Part shown: in pieces, positions 63,791-64,000 of the stretch
Layout of the letters: the number at the start of each line of letters is the position of its first letter
How positions within the stretch are numbered: position 1 is the first letter of the stretch
Assembly (NCBI GenBank): GCA_029207755.1
Contig: JARCOQ010000002.1
Span: 112,765,745 to 112,829,744 of the forward strand
Direction: 5' to 3'
Length of the DNA: 64,000 bases
Origin: Chamaea fasciata
Lineage: Eukaryota > Chordata > Aves > Passeriformes > Sylviidae
Made by a program: the position numbers and the translations under genes
The notes under the pieces: model-generated
Told to the model about the DNA's origin: nothing
Databases searched by the model: none
The model's input: the letters and a program-made list of their open reading frames with translations, nothing else

Positions 63791-64000
63791 CTGGGTGAGG
63801 AAAGAGCACAGAGGAAGAGATGCAGACTTTGAGGAAACAAAAAGATCTGGGAATGCTTTTGTATCAACTTGCAACTAGCCTTGTAAATGTGTGTAGTTCA
63901 CTGAGATAAGAGCCCACAGCCTGATTCTGGGGGGGGCACTTTGCAAGGCTAACCGAGGAAGAGGGTGAGAGATGTGGGGCTGCAGTTTATTTAACAAACC

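Overview
The window is vertebrate nuclear DNA from a bird, most likely a songbird. The many short fragments of Chicken Repeat 1 (CR1) LINE 3' ends, with their ATTCTGTGATT-type tails, point to a bird, and so do the small LTR families. The songbird refinement rests on one LTR (about 62985-63790) that resembles a repeat I recall from songbird genomes, and it is an inference. There are no bacterial-type operons, CRISPR arrays or RNA genes. Almost every open frame is short and accidental, or lies inside a repeat.

Only one coding segment can be supported. It is a 318-bp internal exon at 60467-60784 on the + strand, encoding the first immunoglobulin domain of DSCAM (Down syndrome cell adhesion molecule). 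It has a pyrimidine tract and AG acceptor, a GTAAGT donor, and phase 1-1 boundaries. By comparison with vertebrate DSCAM it is coding exon 2. Positions 1-60466 are therefore the downstream part of the very long first intron, and 60785-64000 is the start of the second intron. Exon 1 (signal peptide) and the DSCAM promoter lie outside the window.

Intron 1 holds three layers. (1) CR1 LINE debris: thirteen 3'-end fragments on both strands (+: 7361, 7908, 21131, 24118, 24779, 28597, 29815, 53829; -: 520, 17746, 42578, 47896, 50461), plus one much older CR1-like reverse-transcriptase remnant near 45770-46340. (2) LTRs of endogenous retroviruses with no internal viral genes: family 1 has three copies (26340-26810 +, 49680-50145 -, 59714-60158 +), two with clean 4-bp target duplications. 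Family 2 has four copies (21400-21720 -, 38562-39116 +, 40750-41159 -, 55847-56381 +). A third family lies antisense in intron 2. (3) Simple repeats: a T40 tract at 31708, an A/G-rich tract at 56497, an AAAC/C-rich block at 31064, an AT array at 22670 and a 32-bp tandem repeat at 44622. The rest is AT-rich unique sequence. A few blocks look like conserved non-coding enhancers, but that cannot be tested from one sequence.

The most interesting arrangement is the sense-oriented family-1 LTR ending 308 bp before the DSCAM exon. It keeps an octamer, a TATA box and an AATAAA signal, so it could in principle start or end transcripts inside the gene. I found no undescribed multi-gene system here.
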